Assembly: GCA_015227615.1 (NCBI GenBank)
Contig: JAALGZ010000048.1
Coordinates: 62,001 to 126,000 of the forward strand
Source of the DNA: Labyrinthula sp. Ha
Lineage: Eukaryota > Sar > Bigyra > Labyrinthulida > Labyrinthulaceae
Direction of reading: 5' to 3'
Length of the DNA stretch: 64,000 bases
In this document: in pieces, positions 34,540-45,518 of the stretch
Numbering within the stretch: position 1 is the first letter of the stretch
How the letters are laid out: every line of letters starts with the position of its first letter
Translations under genes and position numbers: made by a program
Notes under the pieces: model-generated
Databases searched by the model: none
What the model was told of the DNA's origin: nothing
Seen by the model: the letters and a program-made list of their open reading frames with translations, nothing else

Positions 34540-35111
34540 TTTTATTCTAGTTTAGTTTTGTTCTCTTTCATATGTTGAAACTTTGGCCATAGAGCCCATG
34601 GCGAACTGCACAATACTCTTACCAGTAGTTTATGAGATATTGATACCATATTATTGGAATATAACGAACAGAAATAAGTTATCTTGCTTCTATCAATTCT
34701 TTAGTACTGGAATAGAATCCGTTTATAGGGATTTACTAATATCCTAGTGAAACTGCAGATGGCGGATAAAAACTGTATTTGAAAATGTTACATAAGCAAT
34801 AAATAATTCATGGTATTCAGTGTTGAAGAGTCAAGGATGTAACACAAGTACAGTTCTCGTGAGTATAACCTACAGTACTTCTTATACAGCAGTTTTGCAG
34901 TCTACATTAGTAACACTTCCCCCTTAACGAAAAACGAGACTTCCTGCTGAATAATGGTTCTCAAGTGTCACTTCAAGGTAAGAAACTCAGTGCAGCTTTT
35001 TGAAGCGGTAGACTGGTTTTACTTTCTGTGTTACAAGAAATTTGTAGGTTTGGTGCTCTGTAGCTTTCTTAAGTATTAGCTCTTGAGCGGCCAGTTCTTC
35101 ATAAATTATCA
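34540..35111. other. Intergenic spacer
   Basis: Lies between the start of the small CX6C gene and the end of the V-ATPase C gene, on the same strand. No gene seen. Confidence 0.5.
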
Positions 35112-36413
35112 CTATTTGGCAGTAAATGGTTTAAATGTGAACAATACGAAGGGAAGAATCTCCTCTTCATCTTTGGGATCGGCTTCTCCAATTTGCTCCT
35201 GATGTTTACCGAACTTTCCAACTAATATCTTCTTCAACTTCCTCTCTGCTCCATTTTTGACTCTCAGTAACCCAATTGCAAACGCTGGAGGAATCCCATA
35301 TCTCAAACAACTTTCAACAAACACCCTGATTGCCTTTACGTGCATCCAAGAAACAAACGCCTCAGAATACTGGGCTGTACACCATGCTCTCATTTGCTGC
35401 ACAATATCCCTTAATTCCGTCTCAATTACGCCCACATCTACTTTACCCTCTTCAAACTGTTCACTCTGCTCTTCAATTTGCAAATCTAATCATAAACAAA
35501 GCATTAAAAAATACTTTTTGAGTTTGCAGCTTTTAAGATTGGTTTATAGTCAAACTTTCTAACCGTGAATCCCTCTTTTTCAGCAGCTGCTGCGTATTCA
35601 TCAACAAACCTTTTCAGTACTTTAACAGTGTACAAAACAGACACTTTATCTCTTGCAATCTCCTGTGCTGAATTAGGAACGACAAATTCTGTAAGCTGTT
35701 CATAAGATTTCCAAAACTTATCCTCATTGTTGCTTGAGGCTTGAAGAGTCACGACTACAGGGAGATCCACAAGGTATTCAGTTTCACTTAGATTAAACTC
35801 TAGAATTTTATCCAGGGTGAAAATATGTTTTAAATCTGTTTGTAGAAGATTAGCAGATAACTTTCGTTGCATAAATTGTAGTTGTTGTTTCTTTTCTTGA
35901 AGATACAATGAACTTTGTTTCAATTCGTCCTCGATTTTCGCAGTATGGGAGGATATTGATGTAATTAGATCGTCAATTTGTCGAGAAACTGGATATTTTG
36001 CACTATTCCAAGTAAAACTTTGAACATAATCTGCTTTTGGAATATCTTCTATTTCATCTAAGGCATCTTTAGGGTTACTTATTTCACTAAATTGTCTCTC
36101 TAGTTTTCTTATAAGCTGCTCGTTGAGTAAATCTAATTTTTCAAGACTATCTGCTGCTTTCTAAATATAAGATACATAAATTAACCTTACCATAAGTCTA
36201 TCCAAAGTACCTGTTCTTAAAGAAGGTAATTCCCAAGGAAATATTTCTATAGAATAAGCATAGGTATTAACAGATAGTTTCCACAGACTCATATGTACCT
36301 GATACATCTTCAGAAGCTTCTTTTAATTCATGAAAAACTGGCGAGGTTATTGTTGGATTGTCAGCAGAGTGTTTGCAAGGCAACGAGATTAACCAGTATT
36401 CTGCACTTTTCAT
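35112..36413 (-). CDS. ATP6V1C: V-type ATPase subunit C
   Basis: Four exons (36299-36413, 36191-36246, 35515-36160, 35112-35485) with introns of 52, 30 and 29 nt give 396 aa, close to the usual 380-390. The protein starts with the family's E-Y-W-L-I-S-L-P and continues with LPSLRTGTLDRL and AKYPVSRQIDDLI. Next come SETEYLVDLPVVVTL and LTEFVVPNSA, then the near-diagnostic C-terminal block YSEAFVSWMHVKAIRVFVES followed by LRYGIPP. Subunit C joins the V1 and V0 sectors of the proton pump and is released when the pump is switched off. The TAG stop falls where the family normally ends, which shows TAG is a real stop in this genome. Confidence 0.95.
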
Positions 36414-38389
36414 TTTCTGTTTTACGGATATCGATAGCAATGGCCTTTCCAGCCATTTAGGTACTTCCTTTAATTTTGGGCAAACATAAAAGCATGAATT
36501 AGAGTTCGAAATTAGGAAGAATTGGAAGAATAAAAATAATTTATAGATTGACCTAAGTTCTGATAATACTGTACTGCTACTTCTAATACTCAATAATCAA
36601 TTTTTCCTTATAAGTTTCTTCTGGATATCATTAATTATGTGCATCTCATGGCAAGTATCATTGAATTCACAATTTCAATGATAATTGAGTCATATTACTG
36701 TCGTCAAGTACGTGGCGAAATACAAGACAACAGATGAACCAATATAAGATGTTTAGCGATAGAATTAATTAAATACCTTTTTACCAATCTCTCTGACTGC
36801 TCAACTCAATGTTCAATTGGATGTAGTTTCCTACGTGCAGACAAAAAAAGCAAATGATTGCCCTCTTACATTTACTAACTCATTAAAAAACGCATAAACT
36901 AAATGTAGCAAGAGCACCAAGCGTAGAAAAACTTTATGAGAGGAGAATGTATAACGGTAGAAGTTATGGGTATAGATCTAGTCTTATATATTGGTGGTTT
37001 ATTAATGAATTTCTTCCCAGAGTGTTTTTAGTTTTTGATTCTGATAATTCCCCAACTGTCTTTATCATCAGTTGGTTATCATTGCAAGTTTTGGCTACAT
37101 GATTGGGTCCAAGTGACCAGAACATATATCCCCTTTCTTGGTAGTAAGAAAAATCTCGAGAAAAGAGCTATATGGACCAAGTAAATCCGATTCGCTGATT
37201 ATTAGAAGGTCATTTGGTTTTTTTCTAAGATTGTCATAGCCTGAAAGAACAAGACAAGAAAGAGTCTTGTAGGTTTAATATAGGATCATGTGGTCAAAAT
37301 TTTCTGTAACAATCAATTGAGAATCAAGTAGAATCAGAGTAACCTGACATGAATCAAACTCCCGTATATCTTAGCGATAACCAAAATCAAACTAAGAATA
37401 ATTTAATTATTTAAACTCTCATCAGAATGCAACTTTGGTGGTAGGTGAACTTTGAATTGACACATGCATTAGTCATTGCCTGGTTGAAACAGTGAACATA
37501 AGCTTTGTGTCGTTTCACTTACTGTCGCTGGTTTTCGGAAACTGAACTTTCAGCAGATGTAGCTCAAATACTAGAAACTTTTTTACTTCAATCAAATTAT
37601 TTACAGTGAACTTAGTTAGAGTAAAATAGTTCTTTTTAATGAATGTGTAGCTTTCCTGGATTCTTGCACTGGCCATCATTGTCAGTAGTAGGTACGGCAT
37701 TATCTTATCAAATAGTAGAGCTTCTATCATCTTAAGAATTAAATCAGCATAAATCTCATTTATGATGAAATCATTTTTCACCAAGTATGAGAAACATAAT
37801 TGTATGATTATCATGGATGCTCAAGACTTAATCAAATTAGTTGCTGAAATGGCAAGAATCATTAAATTAATTAAAATTTCACAGATTCTGAGCAATGCTA
37901 CTCATAGGCCCCTAGTTGCCAACCCTGTGTATGAACCAAACTCATTTTCCTACCTACTTCTACTTGTTCAACAACATTATCATAACCGCTTCAACTCATA
38001 CGTGATCCTAGTTTTCTTCTGTACACTATGAGCAGAGAATGTAGTTTCATAGGAGGAACTGAACTTCTCAGTCAAAAAAAGTATTCTTAGTAGGTGCTAA
38101 AGTATTTTTGCTATAAGCATGTGAAAATGCAGCTTACGCGACAATTGAACATTTTAATGAATTACTGCTGACTTAATATCACACATTCTATGTGAGATAT
38201 ATGTTCATGAACTTTTTGAGTAAACTTTTCTATTTTTAATCAAAGAAAAATGGTTTATATTACTAGAAAATTAATAATTTAAATAAAGACAGGAAAATTA
38301 TTTGGTGCTCCGTTAAGATTTATAACATATTTAAGTTACAGCCCTGATTAGGATAATTATAATTTAAAAATTCAAAGGTGTCATATAGA
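36414..38389. other. Intergenic, 2 kb, divergent starts
   Basis: Lies between the V-ATPase C start and the IQ-motif gene start, so it should hold both promoters. Open frames at 37515-37814 and 37762-38031 overlap on opposite strands and have no recognisable content. Confidence 0.5.
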
Positions 38390-39016
38390 ATGACAGTATT
38401 AAGAGAATTAGAAAGAGAAAAGAGGTTGATTTTACATCATGGTCAAGAAGTGTGGGATCTACTAAGCAAGTTAAGAATGAAGCAATCAGCCAGAAAGATT
38501 CAGAAGATCTTTAGAAAAAAGTTCTCTCTACAAGGAAAGAAAGCTGTATGCAGTAAAGTAAGTTCTCACGAAGCGAATTTTAATCCTGATGGCCTAAACA
38601 CGAAATCAAAATTGATAATTGAGATATGTGGAAATTTTACTGAGAATGAAGCATCAGTGGATGAAAAATTTGATGATATCTTCTTCCAGAATGAAAAGTT
38701 AAAGCAAGTCTTAGAAGAAATTCCAAAAGAAGAAATTGGTGCGTGTCCAAAAAATGTCCTTAAAATATCTGAGAAAGAAATAACTCGTTCATCTCAATCA
38801 AAACTGGTTCATGAAAATGTTTGGGAGTGCATCAAATTTTTTGAAACAACTGAAGAAGAAAAAAAAATACAAGAAATAAAAAGCACTATAAAGAGGCAAT
38901 TTACTACTACCACCAAACTTGTATCATCTACTGAATATTTTGATTGGAGAAAAATGTACAAAGAGCACGTTCTAAACATAGAACATGAGGTTAAACAGAT
39001 TCTAAATAAATCTTAA
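38390..39016 (+). CDS. IQ-motif protein, hypothetical
   Basis: A 208-aa frame counted from the first ATG (38390); a longer upstream frame begins only with GTG. The N-terminus is a charged helix (residues 4-35), then ARKIQKIFRKKF at about 35-46, a short IQ-like calmodulin-binding helix (IQxxxR core). The rest is charged, rich in E and K, without a known domain, ending in a helix with YKEHVLNIEHEVK. It may be a calmodulin- or centrin-binding cytoskeletal protein; this is inferred only from the IQ-like motif. Its stop is 255 bp from the convergent 7TM gene. Confidence 0.65.
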   Translation: MTVLRELEREKRLILHHGQEVWDLLSKLRMKQSARKIQKIFRKKFSLQGKKAVCSKVSSHEANFNPDGLNTKSKLIIEICGNFTENEASVDEKFDDIFFQNEKLKQVLEEIPKEEIGACPKNVLKISEKEITRSSQSKLVHENVWECIKFFETTEEEKKIQEIKSTIKRQFTTTTKLVSSTEYFDWRKMYKEHVLNIEHEVKQILNKS

Positions 39017-39271
39017 CATGAACCAGATCTTGCGGCAAGAAACAGTAAAATGCACAAAAGAAGGATATGTTTAAGCTCAAAGAAAAATAACTTAGAACTT
39101 CTGCATCCGATTTACTTCAACAAGCAAAGTAACTTGCAAGAATCATACAAGTTTAGAGCAACTTTTGGTAATAATATTTCTAATAAAAACTAATATATGA
39201 CTCAAAAACAAAAAACTAAAGTTTTGAATGACGACAGATCAATGTAAAAAATGAATCTAACTCAACTTTAT

Positions 39272-40378
39272 CTAGATAGAAACATTTAAATTATTTACTT
39301 CTGAAACACTTGGTTGATCATCAGGACGCAATGTTTGAAACTCAGAAGGTACTGTTCCAAGTCTTGGGGTAGAGACATAGTGTGTAACCTGTTTATTCGA
39401 AAGAAGAGTTGTAGTTCCCATGAAAGCAAGTTTTTCAACAAACTTTTTTATCCTTCTCTCCTGATAAATGAACACAACTATTATACTCATTCCCCAATAT
39501 ACTGAAAAATATATAGGTAAAATATATTTCCACAAACTCATTCCTTGCTGTGAAGTAATTCCAATTGCAAAATTCAGAGTTGCAAGAATTCCGTGGGCTA
39601 AATAACATTTTCGTAGAATATTCATATTTTTTCTATACTTTCTTGTTTGTTCTTTTAATGTACTCATCCCTTGTTTTGTTTCCTGATCTTGTAGTGCTGC
39701 TATAACCAATTTTATAAAATAATCCGCCCCATATGTAATATATATTAATAAAGTAAAACCAAGTCCAAAAATAGTTTGCTGTATAATAAAAGCTTGATTA
39801 TCTGTATCTATAAAAACAAGACTCACACTAAGTACAAAAATTGCAACGGTTATGAAACAAAATATATATTGTAACCGTTGAAACCTTATTAAGATTTTTT
39901 TATGACTGCTATCGACAGAAATCATCTTTGTTTGAAAATAAATATATTTTTGTATGAAGATAAGAAAAGCGAAATGTCCTAAAGTAGCGCAACCAATACC
40001 TAAAGCAGTGAAGGGCAGGTTAATTCCATAGGCAACTTCAACTTCTCTCAGGTTCTTCAGCTTGTACCCAAGGCATCCTACACCCATTCCAACGCTGATG
40101 AAAATAGGGATCAACCTGAAGAACTGCCTTTTATTTTTTACAAGAGATCCATATACAGCACCAACAGAGAGTGCAAAAATAATCCCAATTACATAAATTG
40201 CCCGGAGCACCTTGAGATTCTCATCACACGGAAGTTGACCAAACCGCCCGGAGTCATCAACAAAGTCAAACCTATTCTGTACAAAAAAAGCAAAGTCGAG
40301 TGACTGAGACCAACCAGGGTTACACACACACTGATCTTGGACACAAACTCCATGTATTCCACAATTTAAAATACACAT
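39272..40378 (-). CDS. EGF-like / seven-transmembrane protein
   Basis: A 368-aa protein. Residues 2-22 hold an EGF-like cysteine pattern (C-x3-C-x5-C-x4-C-x-C) ending CVCNPGW, the common EGF finish. Seven hydrophobic segments follow, at about 59-79, 86-104, 119-145, 167-189, 194-220, 259-277 and 286-307, then a Ser/Thr-rich cytosolic tail of about 55 residues. The layout recalls a receptor, but no known GPCR family motif (such as DRY or NPxxY) is clear. No signal peptide precedes the EGF module. A missing upstream exon is possible, since an in-frame TAG sits right before the N-terminal ATG within a T-T-A-G context that could be an acceptor. Confidence 0.7.
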   Translation of the reverse strand: MCILNCGIHGVCVQDQCVCNPGWSQSLDFAFFVQNRFDFVDDSGRFGQLPCDENLKVLRAIYVIGIIFALSVGAVYGSLVKNKRQFFRLIPIFISVGMGVGCLGYKLKNLREVEVAYGINLPFTALGIGCATLGHFAFLIFIQKYIYFQTKMISVDSSHKKILIRFQRLQYIFCFITVAIFVLSVSLVFIDTDNQAFIIQQTIFGLGFTLLIYITYGADYFIKLVIAALQDQETKQGMSTLKEQTRKYRKNMNILRKCYLAHGILATLNFAIGITSQQGMSLWKYILPIYFSVYWGMSIIVVFIYQERRIKKFVEKLAFMGTTTLLSNKQVTHYVSTPRLGTVPSEFQTLRPDDQPSVSEVNNLNVSI

Positions 40379-40799
40379 ATTCTAACTTTTAATCTTAGAT
40401 TCTGCTTCTCTTTAATGAATAGAATGTGACCGTTAAGTCGTATTATTATGGCCGTATTGGCCGATACGTTCATTTCAGCATCCATTCGGTAATAGTAGAA
40501 GTTAATGCTAGCGGGTGTAGAATGTAACGGATATCGTGTCACTAGTAGAAACTACGCGTAAACGAATTGGGAATGCTGGGAAATTTTAACGAACTGGGAA
40601 CATGTTATTGTTAATGAATGGTAAACTAAAGAGTAAGAAATAGTGAGGAGAAGTGACTTGTATGGATTTAGGTTTTTAGCAAATAATTTTCGTGACATTT
40701 CTGGTTAATTTGATAGGGAACTTGACTAGGTGAATGGTTGAGAGCTTTGTGGGAAACGAAGGGGAAGGCAATATTCAAATTATAAGCTTTAGGACAACG
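40379..40799. promoter_or_regulatory. Upstream region with palindrome
   Basis: Between the 7TM gene start and the LRR gene end. It includes the near-perfect 16-bp palindrome CGTATTGGCCGATACG (40453-40468; 14 of 16 positions pair), 75-90 bp upstream of the 7TM start codon, and two TAACGG strings (one inverted, near 40430 and 40525). A dimeric factor could bind the palindrome; this is inference. Confidence 0.4.
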
Positions 40800-41845
40800 C
40801 TATTGGGATGTAACATTTGTTGGAATGCAACTTTTGATTTCTTGGTTTAGCTGCAGAACCTCAAGTTTATCGCAGAATGTGAATTTGAAGGTTCCCTCCA
40901 CACTTTTTCCGCTGTCTCCAAATAGATGAAGCTCTTTTAATTCCGGGAAGTTTTGCTCGTTGAAAAAATCATTTGGAAACTCGGTTTGATCTTCATTCCC
41001 AACATGTAACTTTTCTAGGCTTGGAAAAGGTGTTTTTCCTACTTGATCTAATCTTTGCTGAAAGTTATCATAAAATTCGCTAAACAGAGTCCCCTGAAGA
41101 GTTAGTTCAACTGTTGTGTCCAATAATCTATGCACAGGATCAAAAATTAAATCTTTATTTCCATTAAATCTAAAATTCAAGTCCTCAAATTCACCATCAA
41201 AGAGATCTGGGTTAATTTCCTGCAAAGTCATGAATCGAGCTTCCAAGAAATGTAAACTAGGAAATACTTCTTCCTTTAATAGACCAGTGGGCAAACTTGT
41301 CAGATAATTTTCGTGGTCCAAAGTAAGAACTTCAGCTTTATGAAAGAGATTTATATCATCATTATAGTTTCCTGCTTTGCTGAAGGCATTTGGATGTACC
41401 TTTTGAATGGAAGCTCCTCTTAAACTCACGTGCGTAATATCAACATCTGAATCAGTTTCTATGCTGAAAAATTCAAACGCATTCTCTGGTAGAAAGGGAA
41501 GATACAAGGATTCATAGCTCAAAAGATTGCCATCAACAATTACAGAACAGCCTTCACAATCTCCAGCAAGAGAACTTTTTATCAGCATAGTCTCTTCAGC
41601 ACTACTTTTTCACTTGAAACCTCTTGTTCTCCAATCTTTGATCCAATCAAGAAGAAGATTCCAAAGAGAAATAAATATACAGCAGTACATAATACAATCT
41701 TCTTATTTTTCATAAATGCACTGCTCTTTCTGGAAACTGCTTGATATTGCACTTTTTCCTGGCTCTGCTTATTTGTAGCTACATTATATATTTGGGAATT
41801 TCCAAAGGCTTCGTCTTGATCTACGGTCTGGGTTTCTGTTGTCAT
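40800..41845 (-). CDS. Type II membrane LRR protein, frame broken or odd intron
   Basis: Two overlapping frames on the minus strand. The first (41582-41845, 87 aa) has a cytosolic N-terminus and a membrane segment at 50-68. The second (40800-41588) has a small cysteine pair (DCEGC) and then degenerate leucine-rich repeats such as LTSLPTGLL, FPSLEKLHV and FPELKELHLFG. One extra A in the A5 run at about 41608-41612 would join them in one frame. Alternatively, a 29-nt GT...AG intron ending GAAGAG joins them in phase, but that acceptor lacks the T-rich, TAG-type end of all other introns here. I favour a frameshift or sequence error. A surface recognition or adhesion role is plausible. It lies head to head with a similar gene at 43397. 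Confidence 0.7.
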
Positions 41846-43396
41846 CCCTATACTCAGAGTTCCAGCTGGGGGTCATATCCAACTACTTTCTCTTGGATAA
41901 TACTCTTCTTTAAAAACAGCTTTTGGTCGCATTTTAATAGTTGTTTTTGGTCTCTTTTTCTATTTGGGTTTTAATAGAACAGTGATACATATTTTCCAGA
42001 AGACAAGAACAAGTCTATAAGAAAAGAACGATACGAAATCCTTGGTGAATTTAGTTCCTCTCGGAGGATATATATTTTTTCTGTGTAAGATATGGAACAA
42101 GTGTATGACATCAAGTCAAAAACTGCACAGTATGGGGGTATAGCAAAAGTATTCTTATTCCTATACAAAGTGTGTTGTTTTGCGCAAACGATGTTATGGA
42201 AATTAAACGAGTCGAGACAGCAATATTTTGCTCTCGTTCTTCTTAAGGTATTGGATTAAAAACGAGAATAGTAATCTCGATAGATTAAGTTCAAAGGGAA
42301 AGTTAAATTGAAGTATCTTAAAGGAATCAAATAATCAGCTCCCTAAAAAAAGTAGAAAAAATTTTGAATTGTGATGAATATGCTCGCATGGATCATTTTG
42401 ATTAGTTTTTTTTCAGGTAGAATGCAATCTTTCATGAAACCCCGAAAATTAATATGAGGGCACGAATATTTGATTACAGGCAGAATAAAGCAAGATTTGA
42501 CTATCATTTGTTTGTATTAAAATTTAATATTTTCAGACTTATACTGTTTAGGTTTTCTTACCATCATTTTTCATTAAGCTTCCAATACACTTTGCTAGAC
42601 AATTTGAGTTCTCGTTTCATACTTTGAACCCCAGTTTCACCTTTATGATTTCAAATACGTTCTCATTTTTGAAGTTCATTATGTTTACTTCACTTGTGTT
42701 TATTTGAAAAAATCTTGAGTAGTCTAAATCTATTAAGTGTTTCTTTTTATAGTTTGAATCTATTATAGTTACCTCAAGTCCATCGCACTTTCTTCCGCCT
42801 CGTGATATGAACTTAATGAAAGTCCTTTACTTGTTAAAAACTTACCACGTCAATGGCATTAACTACTTCATTCCTGAAAGAACATGGTCTCAATACGGTT
42901 GAAGTATAAGCTGCCCCAAGATATTCTAAAACGAGCATGATAATGCTTTAATTAGATACAGTAAAAGACTTGTGGGGACTATAGAATCGCTAGAAAACAT
43001 TTCTGCTAATGGGTTTAAACTAATCTTGGTATAATTTGAGAAATCTATATCTCCATAAATACCCAAAGCTCAAATAAATGTCAAGAAGCGATAGAAAAGG
43101 CATGTACCTAAGGAAAACCTACCCATGAATACCTAGCTGCATTCTAGAGCCTAGTTCCATATTTGTGATACTCTGTCGCTTATTCAGGGTTGCTTCCATT
43201 TTGCGAGACACACGCTCGTCTCGATCTCAGATTGAAACTATGACATTTTCTCGACACGGCAATAATAATACGCCAAAAATATTTGCGGCCTTTTTGGTCA
43301 TTCCTACCACGAGCGAGTGTGTACGGAATTGAACCGTTAAACCTGTGCCCAGCAAATAGGAGGTACTAAAAAAATATCTTCCAAACCAAACCGAAT
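41846..43396. other. Divergent spacer between two LRR genes
   Basis: This 1.55-kb segment separates the start codons of two type II LRR genes pointing away from each other. Its right end (43190-43390) is visibly richer in G+C and carries CTCG and ACCGTTAA strings, likely promoter DNA for the gene at 43397. No gene seen. Confidence 0.5.
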
Positions 43397-44638
43397 ATGG
43401 AAAGTTTTTACACTCTTCAACAAAGAGGTTCTTGGACTACATTCCAACCACGGGTTCTTTCTGGAAGTAGTGCTCCTGCCCCGAATGAAAACAGGATGGA
43501 CAGCACAATAGACCTTGGAAGCAAAGCTCTACAAAGAGGAAACCATCGTGTAATGTTGGTTTATATTGGACTTGCCTCTCTTGGCGTGCTTGTATCAATG
43601 GTTGGATACTTTCTTGGAGGAGTTAGTAGGAGTAATGGTTCTACAAGCGCTTCGGAGTTGAATCTAGACGATCCTCTCTGTGTGGAGTTTCCAACAATTG
43701 ATGACACATATCCAGATTCTATGAGAAGGTTGCTTAAAAGAGTTTTTGGGTTTAAGTTTGAGGAACCAGGTAGAATTAGTTTTGAAGATATGTATATCCC
43801 AAGAATTCCAGGTGCTGCTGTAGGAACAACGGAAAACAGAAATGCAACTACTTTGATATTTAAGAATAATGGATTAGCAGAAATATCAAATTCTTTTACT
43901 CGTGGTGCAGTTGAAAATTTAACTGATCTCTTTGAATCTGTTCAGAGAATTGTTATAGAAGATGATTGGTTGCAAGAACTTAAGAACGACACTTTTGATG
44001 TTTTTGTAAATCTCAAGACTCTTAGTCTACGGAATAATAAGCTTACAAAATTTTCGTCTAAAGTACTTTCTGGTTCTGGGAAACTTCAGTCTTTGGATTT
44101 GAGCAATAATTATGGGGTTGAGCTGGAGATAAATTCTGCAAGTTTAGATGGGTTGGAAAGTTTATCTATTGTAAACGATAATTATAAAAGAATTAAGCAG
44201 TCTTTGGATAACAAGTCAGTTGGAAATAAATTAAAAGGCGTTTCAACTTTAGAGTATGGGATTAACTCTGAGAGTACACTAGATACTGATTTGCTGAATA
44301 ATATTTACTTTCCTGGATTGACATCCCTTATTCTTCATGGAAAGAAAGTAAAAAAAATACCAGATACTTTTTTGCAAGGACTTAAAGATAAAATTGAAAA
44401 TATTAATTTTGTGAACATGGAAAAAATAGCAAGATTCCCTTTAGTGTTGAAAAATTTCACACATCTAAAAAACTTTTCAGTTCCAAATGTAATTGAGTTT
44501 CCAGATGGAATTTTCAAGACTTTAACACAGTTGGAAACTCTGAATGTTTCACAAGACGTTCTTGTTAAGGATGGAACTGTAGAAGACTTCAAGAATCGCA
44601 TGGAATTGCGTGAAGAAACTCGAGTTTTTCTAGTTTAA
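43397..44638 (+). CDS. Type II membrane LRR protein
   Basis: A 413-aa single-exon protein. A 50-residue cytosolic N-terminus precedes a membrane segment at 52-75 with positively charged residues on its N-terminal side. The outer region has leucine-rich repeats from about 145 to 400: LKTLSLRNNKL, LQSLDLSNN, LESLSIVNDN, LTSLILHGK and LETLNVSQD match the LxxLxLxxN frame. Several N-x-S/T sites suit an extracellular or lumenal location. No kinase or other output domain is present. It probably arose with the neighbour at 40800 from a common plan, though the sequences are far apart. Confidence 0.82.
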   Translation: MESFYTLQQRGSWTTFQPRVLSGSSAPAPNENRMDSTIDLGSKALQRGNHRVMLVYIGLASLGVLVSMVGYFLGGVSRSNGSTSASELNLDDPLCVEFPTIDDTYPDSMRRLLKRVFGFKFEEPGRISFEDMYIPRIPGAAVGTTENRNATTLIFKNNGLAEISNSFTRGAVENLTDLFESVQRIVIEDDWLQELKNDTFDVFVNLKTLSLRNNKLTKFSSKVLSGSGKLQSLDLSNNYGVELEINSASLDGLESLSIVNDNYKRIKQSLDNKSVGNKLKGVSTLEYGINSESTLDTDLLNNIYFPGLTSLILHGKKVKKIPDTFLQGLKDKIENINFVNMEKIARFPLVLKNFTHLKNFSVPNVIEFPDGIFKTLTQLETLNVSQDVLVKDGTVEDFKNRMELREETRVFLV

Positions 44639-44808
44639 ATACAGGATTAACTACAGAATTAAATCTAAGAAAGTATAAATCCTAAATATTTATAAATTGT
44701 TCATTTTCTACTTTAGGCTTTTCAGAAAAGAGCAAAAAAAAATTATTAAGTCGAAGAGTGTCATAAAACAAAAAGCTAGCAGAAGTTTGAAAAAAACACA
44801 TTCTTATC

Positions 44809-45258
44809 TTATGTTGAGCGTACAACTTCAACTACACTTAAGTTTTTCACGCCTTCTTCAACCAAGTTCGCAGAGGCGTCAAGAAGCTTCCCTCTAAAAG
44901 TAAGCCCAGCTATTTTCCGTTTAGTCTTAAGTTTCATCTCTACCAAGCTCTCAATGAATGATACTTTCTCATCCACAGCAACAGTCATAACATGAACTTC
45001 TTTCTTGTCTCTCAGAAGGAGTTTAAGAGTATTTCTCACTCTATGCACCATATGAACTACATCATAATTCTTCAGATGATAATCCTTTACATACTTGTGT
45101 TCGTACATTTGCCTTCCACGTCGAATAAAATGTATGTCTGCACTCAGGTATCCCTGCTTCTCTTGAACTAACCGCTTCAACTCGACAACTCTAGCCTCTT
45201 TCGAAATATTAATTTCAAACACCTTTCCTCGTAAGTGATTTATCCGTAAAATGACCAT
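44809..45258 (-). CDS. Tandem ubiquitin-like domain protein
   Basis: A 149-aa protein made of two ubiquitin-like folds end to end. Residues 1-74 begin MVILRINHLRGKVFEI and run through ADIHFIRRGRQM to DVVHMVHRV. Residues 75-149 begin NTLKLLLRDKKEV and run through IAGLTFRGKLLD to LSVVEVV. Each keeps the order beta hairpin, helix (V-x-x-L-K/E-x-x-V), strand with (F/L)-x-F-R/I-G-x-x-L, and final hydrophobic strand. There is no C-terminal Gly-Gly, so it is unlikely to be conjugated. It may act as a binding adaptor for proteasomal or similar pathways (inference). The 3' end is convergent with the LRR gene, 170 bp apart. Confidence 0.78.
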   Translation of the reverse strand: MVILRINHLRGKVFEINISKEARVVELKRLVQEKQGYLSADIHFIRRGRQMYEHKYVKDYHLKNYDVVHMVHRVRNTLKLLLRDKKEVHVMTVAVDEKVSFIESLVEMKLKTKRKIAGLTFRGKLLDASANLVEEGVKNLSVVEVVRST

Positions 45259-45518
45259 CTTTATCCTTCCAAACTTTGATGAATTCCCGGTTTATCATTA
45301 CATTTTGACCATTGCATCTACGATTTGTTAAACCAGAAAAATCGGGACTAGGCTCTTATACAGTAATGCACCATTGCTGTTCAAGGCTCATCCTCAGAAG
45401 ATACAGTGGAATTGGGATTAAACGGATCGATAAAAAATCGAAATTCGAACCGCCCAACAAGTTAAAGAAAACCAAAAGAACAAAGTAACAAACAGAAGCA
45501 ACTTCTTCAAGAGTCGGA

